DNA from: MR-S7 sp000400995
GTDB taxonomy: Bacteria > Pseudomonadota > Gammaproteobacteria > Burkholderiales > Burkholderiaceae_C
NCBI RefSeq assembly: GCF_045291395.1
Contig: NZ_CP152342.1
Location: forward strand, 930,001 to 994,000
DNA: 64,000 bases
Reading direction: 5' to 3'
This document shows, piece after piece, positions 53,596-62,460 of the stretch. Position numbers and translations under genes: made by a program. The number at the start of each line of letters is the position of its first letter. Position 1 is the first letter of the stretch. The notes below the pieces were generated by a model, which did not search any database, was not told the origin of the DNA, and was given only the letters and a program-made list of their open reading frames with translations.

Positions 53596-55236
53596 ATGAC
53601 CCTGGAGATCTACGCCGCGCTGGCCCTGCTGGTGCTGATCGCGGTGCTGCTCATCGTGCTGCTGCTGCGCCGCCCGCGCGTGGAGCTGCCGCCCGAGTGG
53701 CCGCTGCGCCTGCAGGCGCTGGAGGCAGCGGTGCAGGCCACGCAGTTGGCCGTGGCCAAGAACGACGGCGCGCTCGACGGCATGGGCCAGCAGCTGCGCG
53801 GCTTCACCCAGGCCACCCAGGCCACGCTGGACGAACGCCTGGCGCAGTCCGCGCAGGAGTCGCGCACCAGCCGGGGCGAGCTGCAGGCGGCGTTCTCGGC
53901 CCTGCAGGCGCGGCTGGAGCAGCACCTGGCGCAGGCGCGCGTGGACGCGGCCGAGGCGCGGCGCGAGCAGTCCGAGCTGCTCGCCGCCTTCCGTGCCGAA
54001 CTCACGCAGACGGCGCAGGCGCTCACCGCCGACAGCCTGAAGTCGCGCGACGCCATGGCCGACAGCACGCAGGTCTTCGGCCAGCGCATCCAGGAGCGCT
54101 TCGAAGCCCTCACCGCCGCCACGCGCGGCACGCTCGATTCGCTCAAGGGCGACCTGCACGGCCAGCTCGCCGCCATGTCGGCCGCGCTCAAGGACCAGCT
54201 CGACGCCAACACCCGCCAGCTCACCGGCCTCGTCGCCAGCCAGCAGCAGGACGCGCAGGCGCTGCGCGGCGCGCTCAACGAGCGCCTGGCCGCCATCCAG
54301 CAGGACAACGCCGCCAAGCTGGAGGAGATGCGCCGCACGGTCGATGAAAAGCTCCACGCCACGCTGGAGCAGCGCCTGGGCGAATCCTTCAAGCTCGTCA
54401 GCGACCGGCTGGAGCAGGTGCACAAGGGCCTGGGCGAGATGCAGACCCTGGCCGGCAGCGTGGGCGACCTCAAGCGCGTGATGACCAACGTGAAGACGCG
54501 CGGCACCTGGGGCGAGATGCAGCTGGGCGCCATCATCGACAACGTGCTCACGCCCGAGCAGTTCGCACGCAACGTCAAGACCCAGCCCGGCAGCGACGAG
54601 CTGGTGGAGTTCGCCATCCGCCTGCCGGGCAAGAGCGACGAGCAGCCCGTGTGGCTGCCCATCGACTCCAAGTACCCCGTGGAGCACTACCAGCGCCTGC
54701 TGGACGCGCAGGAGGCGGCGGACAAGGGCGCCATGCAGGCGGCCGGCAATGCGTTCGAGGCCTCGATCAAGTTCGAGGCGAAGAAGATCTTCGCCAAGTA
54801 CGTGGCCCCGCCGTACACCACCGACTTCGCCGTGCTCTACCTGCCCACCGAGGGCCTGTTCGCCGAGGTCATGCGCCGCCCCGGCCTGGTGGAGGCCGTG
54901 CAGAACGACTGCCGCGTGATGATCACCGGGCCGGCCAACCTCGCGGCCATGCTCAGCAGCCTGCAGATGGGCTTCAAGACGCTGGCCATCGAGAAGCGCT
55001 CCTCCGAGGTCTGGAGCGTGCTGGGCCAGGTGAAGACCGAGTTCGCCAAGTTCGGCGACGTGGTGGAGGCCACGCGCAAGTCCATCGACGCGGCGGCCAA
55101 GAAGTTCGAGCAGGTGGACGTGCGCACGCGCGCCATCCAGCGCCGACTGCGCGGCGTGCAGGAGCTGCCGGCGCCGCAGGAGCAGGAGCCGCCGCCGCCC
55201 CAGTCCGGCCTGCTGTTGGAAGACGAAGGCGATTGA
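53596..55236 (+). CDS. rmuC: DNA recombination protein RmuC
   Basis: This 546-residue protein has an N-terminal membrane anchor (IYAALALLVLIAVLLIVLLL), a long Gln/Ala/Arg coiled coil, and the RmuC nuclease-like domain from about 285 (VKTRGTWGEMQLGAIIDNVL, WLPIDSKYPVEHYQRL, FAVLYLPTEGLFAEVM). It is linked to suppression of inverted-repeat recombination. The tail is Pro/Gln-rich. The next gene starts 1 bp after its stop. Confidence 0.95.
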   Translation: MTLEIYAALALLVLIAVLLIVLLLRRPRVELPPEWPLRLQALEAAVQATQLAVAKNDGALDGMGQQLRGFTQATQATLDERLAQSAQESRTSRGELQAAFSALQARLEQHLAQARVDAAEARREQSELLAAFRAELTQTAQALTADSLKSRDAMADSTQVFGQRIQERFEALTAATRGTLDSLKGDLHGQLAAMSAALKDQLDANTRQLTGLVASQQQDAQALRGALNERLAAIQQDNAAKLEEMRRTVDEKLHATLEQRLGESFKLVSDRLEQVHKGLGEMQTLAGSVGDLKRVMTNVKTRGTWGEMQLGAIIDNVLTPEQFARNVKTQPGSDELVEFAIRLPGKSDEQPVWLPIDSKYPVEHYQRLLDAQEAADKGAMQAAGNAFEASIKFEAKKIFAKYVAPPYTTDFAVLYLPTEGLFAEVMRRPGLVEAVQNDCRVMITGPANLAAMLSSLQMGFKTLAIEKRSSEVWSVLGQVKTEFAKFGDVVEATRKSIDAAAKKFEQVDVRTRAIQRRLRGVQELPAPQEQEPPPPQSGLLLEDEGD

Positions 55237-55237
55237 C

Positions 55238-56433
55238 GTGGGCTGGACGCTCGCCCGCCTGATCGCGGCGCAGGTCTGCATCCACGCCACCATGGCCGGA
55301 ATGCGCATGGCCGCGCCGCTGCTGGCGCTGCGCGAAGGCTACAGCGCGGCGGCCGTGGGCGTGCTGCTGGCGCTGTTCGCGCTCACCCAGGTGTTCCTGG
55401 CGCTGCCTGCGGGGCGCTATGCCGACCGGCACGGCCTCAAGCGCCCGGTGCGCCACGCGGTGGTGGCGGCCTGCGTGGGCGCGGGCGCGGCGCTGGTGTG
55501 GCCCACCTTCGCGGTGCTGTGCGCGGCGGCGCTGCTCACGGGCGGCGCCACGGGCGTGGCCACCATCGCGCTGCAGCGCCACGTGGGCCGCGCCGCGCAC
55601 GACGCCACGCAGCTGCGCCAGGTGTTCAGCTGGCTGGCCATCGGGCCGGCGGTGTCCAACTTCCTCGGGCCGTTCTGCGCCGGCATGCTCATCGACCATG
55701 GCGGCGCGCTGTGGGGCCTGCCCGCGGGCAGCGACGCAGGCTACCGCGCCGCGTTCCTCTTCATGGCCGTGCTGCCGCTGGCCACCTGGTTCTGGGTGCG
55801 CGCCGTGCAGGACATGCCCAGCGTGATCGCCGCCGGCGGCCGCGCCCGCGCGCGTGGGACCTGCTGGGCGAGCCGGGCTTTCGCCGCCTGCTCATCGTCA
55901 ACTGGCTGCTGTCCTCGTGCTGGGACGTGCACACCTTCGTCGTGCCGCTGCTCGGGCACGAGCGCGGGCTGCCCGCCTCGGTGATCGGCACCATCCTGGG
56001 CGCGTTCGCCGTGGCCGCCGCGGTGATCCGCGTGCTGATCCCGCTGGTGGCCGAGCGCCTGCGCGAGTCCACCGTGGTGGCCTGGGCCATGGTGGCGGCG
56101 GCGCTGCTGTTCGCCGTCTACCCGCTCATGCCCACGGCGCTGCTGCTGGGCGCGTGCTCGGTGCTGCTGGGCTTCGCGCTGGGCTCGGTGCAGCCCATGG
56201 TCATGAGCATGCTGCACCAGCTCACGCCGCCGCAGCGCCACGGCGAGGCGCTGGGCCTGCGGCTGATGACCATCAACGCCTCCAGCGTCGCCATGCCCAT
56301 GCTGTTCGGCACGGCCGGCGTGCTGATCGGGGTGAGCGGCCTGTTCTGGATCGTTGGCGCCGCCGTGGGCGCGGGCTCACGGGTCGCGCGGCGGCTGCAG
56401 GATGCGCCGCCCCTTGCGCATCACAGTTCGTAG
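55238..56433 (+). CDS. Major facilitator superfamily transporter, -1 shift near 55850
   Basis: Together the two frames encode about 398 residues with twelve hydrophobic segments. The first half carries the MFS motif PAGRYADRHGLKRPVRHAVV between helices 2 and 3; the second holds LLGHERGLPASVIGTILGAF and QLTPPQRHGEALGLRL. The frame breaks between GGRARA and WDLLGEPGF at about 55845-55856, where one base is missing in a GC-rich run. GTG 55238 is the likely start. It overlaps the convergent LOG gene by 13 bp. The substrate is unknown. Confidence 0.82.
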
Positions 56434-57284
56434 AAGGTGCGGATCAGCGACCAGGCCTCGGCCGGGTCGTCGGTGTAGTGGAAGAGCTTCAGGTTCTCGG
56501 GCGAGACCGTGCCTTCCTCGACCAGCGCCTCGAAGTTGATGAGGCGCTTCCAGAAGGCCGTGCCGAAGAGCACGATGGGCACCGGCTTGGCCTTGCCCGT
56601 CTGCACCAGGGTGAGCACTTCGAACAGCTCGTCCAGCGTGCCGAAGCCGCCGGGGAACACCACCAGGGCCTTGGCGCGCATCATGAAGTGCATCTTGCGC
56701 AGCGCGAAGTAGTGGAACTTGTAGCAGAGGGAGGGCGAGATGTAGCGGTTGCCGCTCTGCTCGTGCGGCAGCGTGATGTTCAGGCCCACGTTCAGCGCGC
56801 CGGCCTCGTGCGCGCCGCGGTTGGCCGCTTCCATGATGCCGGGGCCACCGCCGGTGCAGATGTACATGCGCTCAGGCAGAGGGCGGCTCTCGCTGTATTC
56901 GGCCACCAGGCGCGCGAACGTGCAGGCCTGCGCGTAGTAGTGCGCGTTCTTCACGGCGCGCTCTGCGCGCGCGATGCGCTCGGCGTCGCCGCTGGCCTGC
57001 GCGTCGGCCAGCTGCTGCCGGGCGTCCTCGGGTGCCACGAAGCGCGCGCTGCCGTACACCACGACGGTGTTCTCGATGCCCTGCGCCGTCTGGCCCAGGT
57101 CGGGCTTGAGCAGCTCCAGCTGGAAGCGGATGCCGCGCGTCTCGCGGCGCAGCATGAATTCGGGGTCGGCGAAGGCCAGGCGGTAGGCGTCGGCGTGCAG
57201 CGGGTTGCCGGCGACGGCGAAGTTGTGCAGCTCGGCCCAGGCGTCGGCCAGGCGGCTTTCTCGGAGGTTGGTATTGGCGTCCAT
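56421..57284 (-). CDS. LOG-family protein (TIGR00730-like)
   Basis: This 287-residue protein carries the LOG/lysine-decarboxylase-like motif FPGGFGTLDELFEVLT and the phosphate-binding CTGGGPGIMEAANRGAHEAG. Members are cytokinin-nucleotide phosphoribohydrolases or related AMP hydrolases. The N-terminal 80 residues are an extension not present in short LOG proteins. Its role here is unknown; nucleotide salvage is a reasonable guess. Confidence 0.85.
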   Translation of the reverse strand: MDANTNLRESRLADAWAELHNFAVAGNPLHADAYRLAFADPEFMLRRETRGIRFQLELLKPDLGQTAQGIENTVVVYGSARFVAPEDARQQLADAQASGDAERIARAERAVKNAHYYAQACTFARLVAEYSESRPLPERMYICTGGGPGIMEAANRGAHEAGALNVGLNITLPHEQSGNRYISPSLCYKFHYFALRKMHFMMRAKALVVFPGGFGTLDELFEVLTLVQTGKAKPVPIVLFGTAFWKRLINFEALVEEGTVSPENLKLFHYTDDPAEAWSLIRTFYEL

Positions 57285-57295
57285 GGGGAGAATTC

Positions 57296-57358
57296 TAGTG
57301 AAATTGGCCGCTAGCGCTTATGGTGCAAGCGCAGGCAGCTACGCAATTGATAGCTTCT
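57296..57358 (-). repeat. Dispersed hairpin repeat, copy 7 (inverse orientation)
   Basis: The core GCGCTT-N7-AAGCGC lies at 57314-57332 between folA and the LOG gene, a tandem leftward pair, followed by AGGCAGCTAC. Confidence 0.78.
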
Positions 57359-57853
57359 TCAGGCGCGGCGCGCGAAGGTGGCGAAGCAGTAGGGCAGGCC
57401 GCCCGTGCCCACGTGGCGGCTGCGCGCCGTTTCCACCCATTCGGGGCCGAGCACCGGGGCGTGGGCGTCGCCCTCGTAGTCGCGGCCGATCTCGGTGACC
57501 TCCACGCGCGCGGCCAGCGGCAGGGCCTGCGCGTAGATCTGCGCGCCGCCCATGATCCAGGCGGTGGCCGCGCCGGACTGCTCCGCCAGCGAGAGCGCGC
57601 CATGCAGGCTGGCTGCGCGTTGCGCTCCGTTCGCATGCCAATCGGCCTGGCGCGTGACGACGATGTTCGCGCGTCCCGGCAGCGGCCGGAAGCGCGCGGG
57701 CAGCGAGTCCCAGGTCTTGCGCCCCATGATGACCGGGTGGCCCTGGGTGAGCGCCTTGAAGTGCGCCAGGTCTTCCGGCAGGTGCCAGGGCATGGTGCCG
57801 TTGGCGCCGATCACGCCGTTGGCGGCGCGGGCGTAGATGAGGGCGAGTTCCAT
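57359..57853 (-). CDS. folA: Dihydrofolate reductase
   Basis: This 164-residue enzyme reduces dihydrofolate to tetrahydrofolate with NADPH and is the trimethoprim target. Seen are ALIYARAANGVIGANGTMPW, HLPEDLAHFKALTQG, IMGRKTWDSLP, GRANIVVTR and IMGGAQIYAQAL. It lies in a leftward run with the DinB-like gene and thyA, so the dTMP/folate cycle enzymes are clustered; thyA is transcribed first. Confidence 0.96.
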   Translation of the reverse strand: MELALIYARAANGVIGANGTMPWHLPEDLAHFKALTQGHPVIMGRKTWDSLPARFRPLPGRANIVVTRQADWHANGAQRAASLHGALSLAEQSGAATAWIMGGAQIYAQALPLAARVEVTEIGRDYEGDAHAPVLGPEWVETARSRHVGTGGLPYCFATFARRA

Positions 57854-57860
57854 CGGTGGT

Positions 57861-58394
57861 CTAGGTTGCGTCGGGGATGACGGCCAGCAGGTCCGTGATC
57901 CCGACATCCACCCCGGCCTGGAACAGCAGCGTGCTCGCCTGGCCGCGGTGGTGGGTCTGGTGGTTGAAGAAGTGCTGCACCAGCGCGCCCAGGGGCTTGG
58001 AGTGCGCCTGGCCCGCCATGTTGCGGTAGGTGAGCGGTGCGGCGAGCTGCTCCGGCGTGAGGGCATGGGCCCACTGGTCGATGACCTCGTCCAGCGCCGC
58101 GCGGTAGGCCTGCAGGCCGTCCAGGGCCGGGGCCATCTCCTGCCGCAGCGAGGCGGGTGCGGGAAAGCGTGCCAGCGCCTCGCGCAGCGCTCCGGCCTCG
58201 GGATGCTGGGCGAAGCGGTGCAGCCAGATCGTGTCCCCGGCCGCGATGTGGTTCAGGGTGTGGAAGACCGAGCCGAAGAAGGCACCCCGGTCGCGCATGG
58301 CCTCCCGCGGCGGCAGCGTGCGCGCGGCGTCGTACATCCGCTGGTTCATCCAGCGGTTGTAGCGGGCCATCAGCACGGCGGTCCCGGGCGTCAT
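57861..58394 (-). CDS. DinB-family putative metalloenzyme
   Basis: This 177-residue four-helix protein has the DinB/YfiT metal-binding histidines in FHTLNHIAAGDTIWL and FFNHQTHHRGQASTLL. The family fold includes thiol transferases, but most members are uncharacterised. It lies between folA and thyA with short gaps. No link to folate metabolism is implied by its sequence. Start ATG 58394. Confidence 0.9.
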   Translation of the reverse strand: MTPGTAVLMARYNRWMNQRMYDAARTLPPREAMRDRGAFFGSVFHTLNHIAAGDTIWLHRFAQHPEAGALREALARFPAPASLRQEMAPALDGLQAYRAALDEVIDQWAHALTPEQLAAPLTYRNMAGQAHSKPLGALVQHFFNHQTHHRGQASTLLFQAGVDVGITDLLAVIPDAT

Positions 58395-58405
58395 GGCGTG
58401 TGCGG

Positions 58406-59227
58406 CTACACGGCCACCGGCGCCTTGATCGCCGGATGGTGTTCGTATTCCAGCACCTTGAAGTCCTCGTAGGCGTAGTCGAAGATGCTGGGCGGGCGGC
58501 GCTTGATGTGCAGCGTGGGATAGGGGTAGGGCGCGCGCGCGAGCTGCGTGCGCACCTGCTCGAAGTGGTTGCTGTAGATGTGGCAGTCGCCGCCAGTCCA
58601 GATGAAGTCGCCCACCTCCAGGTCGCACTGCTGCGCGAGCATGTGGGTGAGCAGGGCATAGCTGGCGATGTTGAAGGGCACGCCCAGGAAGATGTCGGCG
58701 CTGCGCTGGTAGAGCTGGCAGGAGAGCCGCCCCTCGGCCACGTAGAACTGGAAGAACGCGTGGCAGGGCATGAGGGCCATCTGGTCCAGCGCGGCCACGT
58801 TCCAGGCGCTCACGATGATGCGGCGGCTGTCGGGATTGGCCTTGAGCTGCTCGACCACCTGCGCGATCTGGTCGATGTGCCCGCCCTCGGGGGTCGGCCA
58901 GCTGCGCCACTGCACGCCGTAGACGGGGCCCAGGTCGCCGTCGGGCCCGGCCCATTCGTCCCAGATGGTCACGCCGCGCTCCTGCAGCCAGCGCGCGTTG
59001 CCGCTGCCCTGCAGGAACCACAGCAGTTCCAGGATGATGGACTTCAGGTGCACCTTCTTGGTGGTGACCAGCGGGAAGCCCTCGCGCAGGTCGAAGCGCA
59101 TCTGGTGGCCGAACACGCTGCGCGTGCCGGTGCCGGTGCGGTCGCCCTTCGGGCAGCCGTGCTCGTACACGTGGCGCATGAAGTCTTCGTACTGGGTGCG
59201 GATGGGGCGTTGCGTCATGTCGTGCAT
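58406..59227 (-). CDS. thyA: Thymidylate synthase
   Basis: This protein of about 273 residues methylates dUMP to dTMP using methylene-tetrahydrofolate. Seen are GDRTGTGTRSVFGHQMRFDL, the active-site Cys in ALMPCHAFFQFYV, SADIFLGVPFNIASYALL, and HIYSNHFEQ. ATG 59227 is preferred over 59218, because a GGAG lies about nine bases upstream; that GGAG is part of repeat copy 8. FolA lies downstream, so dTMP synthesis and dihydrofolate recycling are coupled. Confidence 0.95.
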   Translation of the reverse strand: MHDMTQRPIRTQYEDFMRHVYEHGCPKGDRTGTGTRSVFGHQMRFDLREGFPLVTTKKVHLKSIILELLWFLQGSGNARWLQERGVTIWDEWAGPDGDLGPVYGVQWRSWPTPEGGHIDQIAQVVEQLKANPDSRRIIVSAWNVAALDQMALMPCHAFFQFYVAEGRLSCQLYQRSADIFLGVPFNIASYALLTHMLAQQCDLEVGDFIWTGGDCHIYSNHFEQVRTQLARAPYPYPTLHIKRRPPSIFDYAYEDFKVLEYEHHPAIKAPVAV

Positions 59228-59272
59228 CGAAAATGGCTCCAGCGCTTGCAGGGAAAGCGCTGGCAGCTATGG
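59228..59272 (-). repeat. Dispersed hairpin repeat, copy 8 (inverse orientation)
   Basis: The core GCGCTT-N7-AAGCGC lies at 59242-59260 between the FAD oxidase and thyA, both leftward. It ends close to both genes and includes the GGAG that precedes thyA. Confidence 0.78.
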
Positions 59273-60694
59273 TTATGGGAGCATGCAGCCCGGGTTCATG
59301 AGGCCCTGCGGGTCCAGCGCGCGCTTGATGGCGCGCATCATCGACAGCGCCACGGGCGACTTGTACAGCGCCAGCTTGTCGGCCTTGAGCGCGCCCACGC
59401 CGTGCTCGGCCGAGAACGACCCGCCGAACTGTGCCACGGCGTCGTAGACCAGTGCGTTCACGCGCGCTTCCTGGGTGTCCAGGAAGGCCCGCGCGTCGCC
59501 GCCCTCGGGCGCCTGCACGTTGTAGTGCAGGTTGCCGTCGCCCAGGTGGCCGAAGTTGACCAGGCGCACGCCGGGGATCTCGCGCGCGAGCAGCGCGTCG
59601 GTGTGCTCCACGAAGGCGGGGATGCGCGACGCGGCCACGGAGATGTCGTGCTTGATGTTCAGCCCTTCCTCGGCCTGGGCCAGGGGGATGTTCTCGCGGA
59701 TGTGCCACAGCTCGTGGGCCTGCGACAGGCTCTCGGCCACCACGGCGTCGAGCACGCAGCCGTCCTCGAAGGCCAGCTCCAGCAGCGTCTCGAAGCGCTG
59801 GCGCGCGTGCTCTTCGGACTCGCTGTCGCTGTTTTCCAGCAGCACGTAGTAGGGCGGCGCGCCCTTGAGGCCGGCGAAGGGCACGCGCAGCTGCGGCATG
59901 TGCTTGATGACCAGTGACAGTGCGAACTGCCCCATCACCTCGAAGCCCGTGAGGCCCGCGCCCAGGTACCGGTGCGCCAGGCCCAGCAGGCGCACGGCCG
60001 CCTCCATGGACGGCACGGCGGCCCAGGCCGTGAGCTGCGCCGCCGGTTGGGGAAAGAGCTTCATGGTGGCGGCGGTGATGATGCCCAGCGTGCCCTCGCT
60101 GCCGATGAACAGGTCGCGCAGGTCGTAGCCCGTGTTGTCCTTGCGCAGGCCCGACAGCCCCTCCCACACCTCGCCCTGCGGCGTGACCACCTCCAGGCCC
60201 AGGCACAGCTCGCGCGTGTTGCCGTAGCGCACCACCTGCGTGCCGCCGGCGTTGGTGCCCAGGTTGCCGCCGATGGTGCAGCTGCCCTCGGCCGCGAGCG
60301 ACAGGGGGAACAGCAGGCCTTCCTTCTCGGCCGTCTCCTGCAGGCTCTGCAGGATGCAGCCGGCCTCCACCGTCATGGTGAGGTTGTCGCGGTCGATGGC
60401 GCGTACGCGACTCAATCGCGTGGTGGACAGCACCACCTGCGTGCCGCTCCCGTCGGGCGTGGAGCCGACAGATAGGCCGGTGTTGCCGCCCTGGGGAACG
60501 ATGCTGGCACCTGCCGCCGCGCAGGCGCGCACCACGGCGGCCACCTCCTCGGTGGAGCCGGGGCGCACCACCGCCAGCGCGCGGCCCTTCACGCGCTTGC
60601 GCCAGTCCTGCTCCCAGGCGGTGAGGTCGCCGTCGGTGAGCACATGGGGCGCGCCGACGATGGCGCGCAGGGTGTCGGTCAGAGGGGTGGTCAT
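59273..60694 (-). CDS. FAD-binding oxidoreductase (GlcD/D-2-hydroxyglutarate-dehydrogenase-like)
   Basis: This 473-residue flavoprotein has an FAD_binding_4 domain (RPGSTEEVAAVVRACAAAGA, VPQGGNTGLSVGS, FPLSLAAEGSCTIGGNLGTN) and a C-terminal FAD-oxidase domain (LVNFGHLGDGNLHYNVQAP, GSFSAEHGVGALK, KRALDPQGLMNPG). The family oxidises D-2-hydroxy acids such as D-lactate, glycolate or D-2-hydroxyglutarate. Start ATG 60694 overlaps the DUF2069 stop (ATGA). The electron acceptor is not evident. Confidence 0.92.
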   Translation of the reverse strand: MTTPLTDTLRAIVGAPHVLTDGDLTAWEQDWRKRVKGRALAVVRPGSTEEVAAVVRACAAAGASIVPQGGNTGLSVGSTPDGSGTQVVLSTTRLSRVRAIDRDNLTMTVEAGCILQSLQETAEKEGLLFPLSLAAEGSCTIGGNLGTNAGGTQVVRYGNTRELCLGLEVVTPQGEVWEGLSGLRKDNTGYDLRDLFIGSEGTLGIITAATMKLFPQPAAQLTAWAAVPSMEAAVRLLGLAHRYLGAGLTGFEVMGQFALSLVIKHMPQLRVPFAGLKGAPPYYVLLENSDSESEEHARQRFETLLELAFEDGCVLDAVVAESLSQAHELWHIRENIPLAQAEEGLNIKHDISVAASRIPAFVEHTDALLAREIPGVRLVNFGHLGDGNLHYNVQAPEGGDARAFLDTQEARVNALVYDAVAQFGGSFSAEHGVGALKADKLALYKSPVALSMMRAIKRALDPQGLMNPGCMLP

Positions 60695-61095
60695 AGCGGT
60701 TCGGTGGCAGGAAGGGAACGGGCCTTGGCGGCACGCAGGCGCAGCCGCACGTGCAGGGCGCAGGCGGTGAACAGCAGCAGGCACAGCGCGATCTCGGCGG
60801 CGGCCAGCCAGCGTCCGGGCGCGGGATCGCTCCAGGCGCGCACCACGCCCTCGGTGAAGTACAGCCACACCACCAGGCTCACCCAGCGGTAGGTGTACAT
60901 GCGCCGCTTGAGCAGGCCCGCCAGCGGCACGGCCAGGGGCAGCGCCTTCAGCGCCAGCCACGAGCCGCCGGGGCGCAGGGGCGCGAGCCACAGCTCCCAG
61001 GCCACGCACAGCACGATCAGGCCCAGCAGGCTGCCCACGGCCAGCCAGCGCGTGGCCGCCACGTCGGGCGCGGGGGAGGGAGTTTGCGGTTGCAT
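60691..61095 (-). CDS. DUF2069 membrane protein
   Basis: This 134-residue protein has four hydrophobic segments (LAVGSLLGLIVLCVAWELWL, ALKALPLAVPLAGLL, VSLVVWLYFTEGVVRAW, AAAEIALCLLLFTACALHV) and the DUF2069 signature KRRMYTYRWVSLVVWLYFTE. It overlaps the FAD oxidase start. It is divergent from the YihY gene, with 21 bp between starts. Function unknown. Confidence 0.9.
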   Translation of the reverse strand: MQPQTPSPAPDVAATRWLAVGSLLGLIVLCVAWELWLAPLRPGGSWLALKALPLAVPLAGLLKRRMYTYRWVSLVVWLYFTEGVVRAWSDPAPGRWLAAAEIALCLLLFTACALHVRLRLRAAKARSLPATEPL

Positions 61096-61116
61096 GGGGC
61101 TGGCATCATATCGGCC

Positions 61117-62409
61117 ATGCCCTTGTCCCTACTGCCCGCCGCGCGCCGCCTCGAAGTGTGGCTGGTGGAGTTGTCGCATTTCCCCTGGCGCACCACCGCG
61201 CAGACGCTGCGCGAGCGCTACCGCGAGGACCGCCTGGGCCTGACGGCCAGCAGCCTCACCTTCACCACGCTGCTGGCGCTGGTGCCCTTCGTGACCGTGG
61301 CGCTGGCCGTGTTCACGGCCTTCCCCATCTTCGGGCAGATGCAGATGGTGCTGCAGCGCTGGCTGGTCGACAGCCTGGTGCCCGACAGCATCTCGCGCCC
61401 CGTGCTGGGCTACCTGACGCAGTTCGCCGCCAAGGCCAGCGGCCTGGGCGTGGCCGGCTTTTCCATCCTGATGGTGACGGCGCTGGCGCTGATCCTGACC
61501 ATCGACCGCACGCTCAACACCATCTGGCGCGTGCGCCGCCTGCGCCCGCTGGGCCAGCGCGTGCTGATCTACTGGGCCGCGCTCACGCTCGGGCCGCTGG
61601 TGCTGGGGGCGAGCCTGGCGCTGACCACGTCGGTGGCGGGCGCGGTGTCGCGCGGCCTGGGCGAGACGCTGCCCGGCGGCGCGCGCTTCCTGTTCGACAC
61701 GATCGAGTTCACCGTGCTGGCCGCTGGCATGGCGGCGCTCTACCGCTACGTGCCCAACACCCAGGTGCAATGGCGCCACGCCTGGGCGGGCGGGGTGTTC
61801 GTCTCGGTGGGCATGGAGCTGGCCAAGAAGCTGCTCGCGCTGTACCTGGCCTCGGTGCCCACCTATTCGGTGCTCTACGGCACCTTCGCCACGCTGCCCA
61901 TCCTGCTGCTGTGGGTGTATGTGGCCTGGGTGATCGTGCTGCTGGGCGCGGTGGTGGCCGCCTACCTGCCCAGCCTGCTGGCCGGCGTGGCGCGGCCCGC
62001 GGGCGGGCAGGGCTGGGCCTTCCTGCTGGCCGTGGAGGCGCTGCAGCAGCTGCACGCGGCGCGCGGCGTGCCGGCCCACGGCCTCACCGCGGTGCAGCTC
62101 GCGCAGCGGCTGCGCGTGGACGTGCTGCAGCTCGAACCCGTGCTGGACGCCTTCACCGGCCTGGGCTGGGTGGTGCAGGTCAACGAGACGGCCGCCGGCG
62201 CACCCGGCTCGGTCGACGCGCGCTACGTGCTGCTGGCCGACCCCGCCACCACGCACATGGAGCCGCTGGTGCAGCGCCTGCTGGTGGAACGCGCCGAGGC
62301 GCTGGAGCGCTTCTGGGGCAACACGGGCATGGAAGTGCTCAAGCTCGCAGACGTGCTGCAGCGCGGCGACGCGCAATCACTGCCGCCTCCTTTGCTCTTG
62401 AAAAGATAG
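61117..62409 (+). CDS. YihY-family inner-membrane protein
   Basis: This 430-residue protein has the YihY/virulence-factor-BrkB core: RLGLTASSLTFTTLLALVPF, ILTIDRTLNTIWRVRR, FTVLAAGMAALYRYVPNTQV, WAGGVFVSVGMELAKKLLAL and PILLLWVYVAWVIVLLGAVV, giving six helices. It is followed by a C-terminal soluble domain of about 150 residues with a winged-helix-like look (AVQLAQRLRVDVLQLEPVLD). Its last codons and TAG stop are formed by repeat copy 9. Function unknown; BrkB was once miscalled RNase BN. Confidence 0.92.
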   Translation: MPLSLLPAARRLEVWLVELSHFPWRTTAQTLRERYREDRLGLTASSLTFTTLLALVPFVTVALAVFTAFPIFGQMQMVLQRWLVDSLVPDSISRPVLGYLTQFAAKASGLGVAGFSILMVTALALILTIDRTLNTIWRVRRLRPLGQRVLIYWAALTLGPLVLGASLALTTSVAGAVSRGLGETLPGGARFLFDTIEFTVLAAGMAALYRYVPNTQVQWRHAWAGGVFVSVGMELAKKLLALYLASVPTYSVLYGTFATLPILLLWVYVAWVIVLLGAVVAAYLPSLLAGVARPAGGQGWAFLLAVEALQQLHAARGVPAHGLTAVQLAQRLRVDVLQLEPVLDAFTGLGWVVQVNETAAGAPGSVDARYVLLADPATTHMEPLVQRLLVERAEALERFWGNTGMEVLKLADVLQRGDAQSLPPPLLLKR

Positions 62410-62460
62410 CTGCTTGCGCTTTATGGATAAGCGCTAGAGGTCGATTTCATTCAAGTCCTG
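62397..62460 (+). repeat. Dispersed hairpin repeat, copy 9, at convergent stop codons
   Basis: The core GCGCTT-N7-AAGCGC lies at 62416-62434. The TAG of yihY (62407-62409) and the TAG of hpnE (62434-62436) are both inside the repeat, so it supplies the ends of two convergent genes. Confidence 0.82.
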
